Assembly (NCBI GenBank): GCA_031549115.1
Contig: JAVBQJ010000014.1
Location: forward strand, 1-54,654
Direction: 5' to 3'
DNA: 54,654 nucleotides
Source of the DNA: JAVBQJ01 sp031549115
GTDB lineage: Bacteria > Verrucomicrobiota > Lentisphaeria > Victivallales > Victivallaceae
Shown: positions 53,534 to 54,654 of the stretch, one piece after another
Position numbering within the stretch: the first letter of the stretch is position 1
Layout: every line of letters starts with the position of its first letter
Translations under genes and position numbers: made by a program
Notes under the pieces: generated by a model
What the model was told of the DNA's origin: nothing
Databases searched by the model: none
Seen by the model: the letters and a program-made list of their open reading frames with translations, nothing else

Positions 53534-54523
53534 ATGAATACCCGGGAACGTTTCGACGCGATCTTGAACTTTCGCCGCCCCGACCGGCTTCCGGTCATCG
53601 AATGGGCCACATGGTGGGACAAGACCCTGGAACGCTGGTATGGCGAAGGTCTTCCCCGGTCGGAAAACTGCGTCGAGCAGCAGCGCTATTTCGGGCTGGA
53701 CACGATGGTACAGGAGTGGTTTGCGCCGGGGTCGAGCCGGTTGCCGGCCCCCGCCGCCCACGGCGCCGGGTTGCTCGCGACGCCGGAGGAGTACCGCGCC
53801 ATGAAGCGTGACGGCCTCTTGTTCGATCCCGCGAACATCCGCTGGAACAACTTCGAGCGTTACCGGCCGCTGCATGACCGCGGCGAAGCGGTCTTCTGGT
53901 TCACCCTCGAAGGCTTCTTCTGGTTTCCGCGCACGCTGCTCGGAATCGAAAACCATCTGTACGCCTTTTACGACCAGCCCGAGCTGATGAAAGAGATCAA
54001 CCAGGATCAGGTGGATTATTCGCTGCGGTTGTTGGAGCAACTGTTCCGGCACCATAAGCCGGAATTCATGACCTTTGCCGAAGACATGAGCTACAACCAC
54101 GGCCCCATGCTCTCGGAAGCCCTGTTCGACGAATTCGTCTTCCCGTACTACCAGCAGCTGGTCCCATTCCTGAAAGAACACGGCGTCAAAGTATTCATCG
54201 ACTCCGACGGCGATATCACCGAATGCGTCCACTGGTTCAAGCGCGCCGGCATCGAAGGCATTCTCCCGCTCGAACGCCAGGCCGGTGTCGATGTCAACCA
54301 ACTGCGTCACGACCACCCCGACTTCCGCATGCTCGGCGCCTTCAACAAGCTGGTGATGCACCGGGGCGAAGCCGCCGTCCGCCAAGAATTCGAGCGGCTG
54401 ATGCCCGCCGTCCGCACCGGCGGCGTCCTGATCGCCTGCGACCACCAGACTCCCCCGGCAGTTTCGCTCAACGATTACCAACTCTATCTCGAACTTTTCC
54501 GCGAGTATGCACAGGGTATGTGA
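53534..54523 (+). CDS. URO-D/MtaA-family protein, third copy
   Basis: A 329-residue URO-D-family protein. The ATG at 53534 is preferred because AGGAG is nine bases upstream and abuts the earlier ATG. It has AEDMSYNHGPMLS (182-194) and DSDGD (D223, D225, D227) where the other two have HSDG or HTDG, so the zinc-site histidine is replaced by Asp. It is more distant from the operon E pair than they are from each other in this region. Divergent from an AraC regulator. It ends close to the low-complexity contig end. Confidence 0.78.
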   Translation: MNTRERFDAILNFRRPDRLPVIEWATWWDKTLERWYGEGLPRSENCVEQQRYFGLDTMVQEWFAPGSSRLPAPAAHGAGLLATPEEYRAMKRDGLLFDPANIRWNNFERYRPLHDRGEAVFWFTLEGFFWFPRTLLGIENHLYAFYDQPELMKEINQDQVDYSLRLLEQLFRHHKPEFMTFAEDMSYNHGPMLSEALFDEFVFPYYQQLVPFLKEHGVKVFIDSDGDITECVHWFKRAGIEGILPLERQAGVDVNQLRHDHPDFRMLGAFNKLVMHRGEAAVRQEFERLMPAVRTGGVLIACDHQTPPAVSLNDYQLYLELFREYAQGM

Positions 54524-54534
54524 GTGAGAGATGT

Positions 54535-54654
54535 GGGGGGGGGGGGGGGGGCCGCCCCCCCCCACGCCGCCGCCCCGCGACCCCGCCACAACACCCCCAA
54601 AAGCCGAGAGAGAGAGCAGCCACAAATTAGAAAGTGGGGGGGGGGGGGGGGGGG
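54535..54654. other. Low-complexity contig end, probable artefact
   Basis: A run of 17 Gs (54535-54551), C-rich sequence, a GA repeat and a final run of 19 Gs (54636-54654) are unlike anything else in the window. This is typical of sequencing or assembly error at contig ends. Confidence 0.75.

Noticed and set aside
1..54654. CRISPR arrays, tRNA or rRNA genes, insertion sequences
   Set aside because: No regularly spaced repeats, no cloverleaf or rRNA-like sequence and no transposase-like protein were recognised on either strand.

Overview
The window looks like a GC-rich chromosomal contig from a Lentisphaerota (Victivallis-like) bacterium, probably a gut glycan degrader. The basis is inference from gene content: many secreted glycoside hydrolases of unusual families, six short prepilin-like proteins with the [28 protein letters not shown] type of N-terminus, several uroporphyrinogen-decarboxylase (URO-D)-family proteins, and a separate transcription factor for nearly every locus. 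I count 36 genes: 13 hydrolases or hydrolase-like proteins, 10 regulators, 6 prepilin-like proteins, 3 URO-D-family proteins, one glycyl radical enzyme, two small or medium membrane proteins and one truncated secreted protein. No transporter, sugar kinase, tRNA, rRNA, CRISPR array or transposase was seen.

Layout, left to right. 1-279: truncated secreted protein, leftward. 458-9302: leftward operon A, GntR/LacI-type regulator > prepilin-like > GH84-like > GH20-like > GH78. 9518-14412: leftward module B, regulator > prepilin-like > structured repeat > DUF4838-type protein. 14748-17757: rightward glycyl radical enzyme plus AraC regulator, behind a possibly structured leader. 17789-26413: leftward operon C, regulator > prepilin-like > CBM9-type putative hydrolase > DUF4838 > GH39-like. 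26517-28744: two tandem paralogous LacI regulators. 28961-29143: a self-contained 60-residue membrane protein gene with promoter, palindrome and terminator. 29519-34904: rightward module D, ROK regulator > prepilin-like > large putative hydrolase, flanked by two direct copies of a repeat. 35221-47800: leftward operon E, GH38 > two URO-D > two prepilin-like > two paralogous unassigned hydrolases > GH130, with a divergent GntR/LacI-type regulator (48009-49163). 49192-51677: GH3 divergent from an AraC regulator across a shared palindrome. 51955-54523: membrane protein, AraC regulator and a third URO-D protein. The last 120 bases are low-complexity and probably an assembly artefact.

How the genes work together (inference): in modules A to D a sensor-regulator is followed directly by one prepilin-like protein and then by secreted hydrolases; E carries the same parts with a divergent regulator. 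Secreted enzymes (signal peptides) and apparently cytoplasmic enzymes (no signal peptide) share operons, so oligosaccharides are probably cut outside, imported by transporters encoded elsewhere, and finished inside. Operon E plus the GH3 gene fits mannose/GlcNAc-containing glycans such as N-glycans. The most unusual non-coding elements are two dispersed repeats made of strings of hairpins; one of them shows paired compensatory changes between copies.
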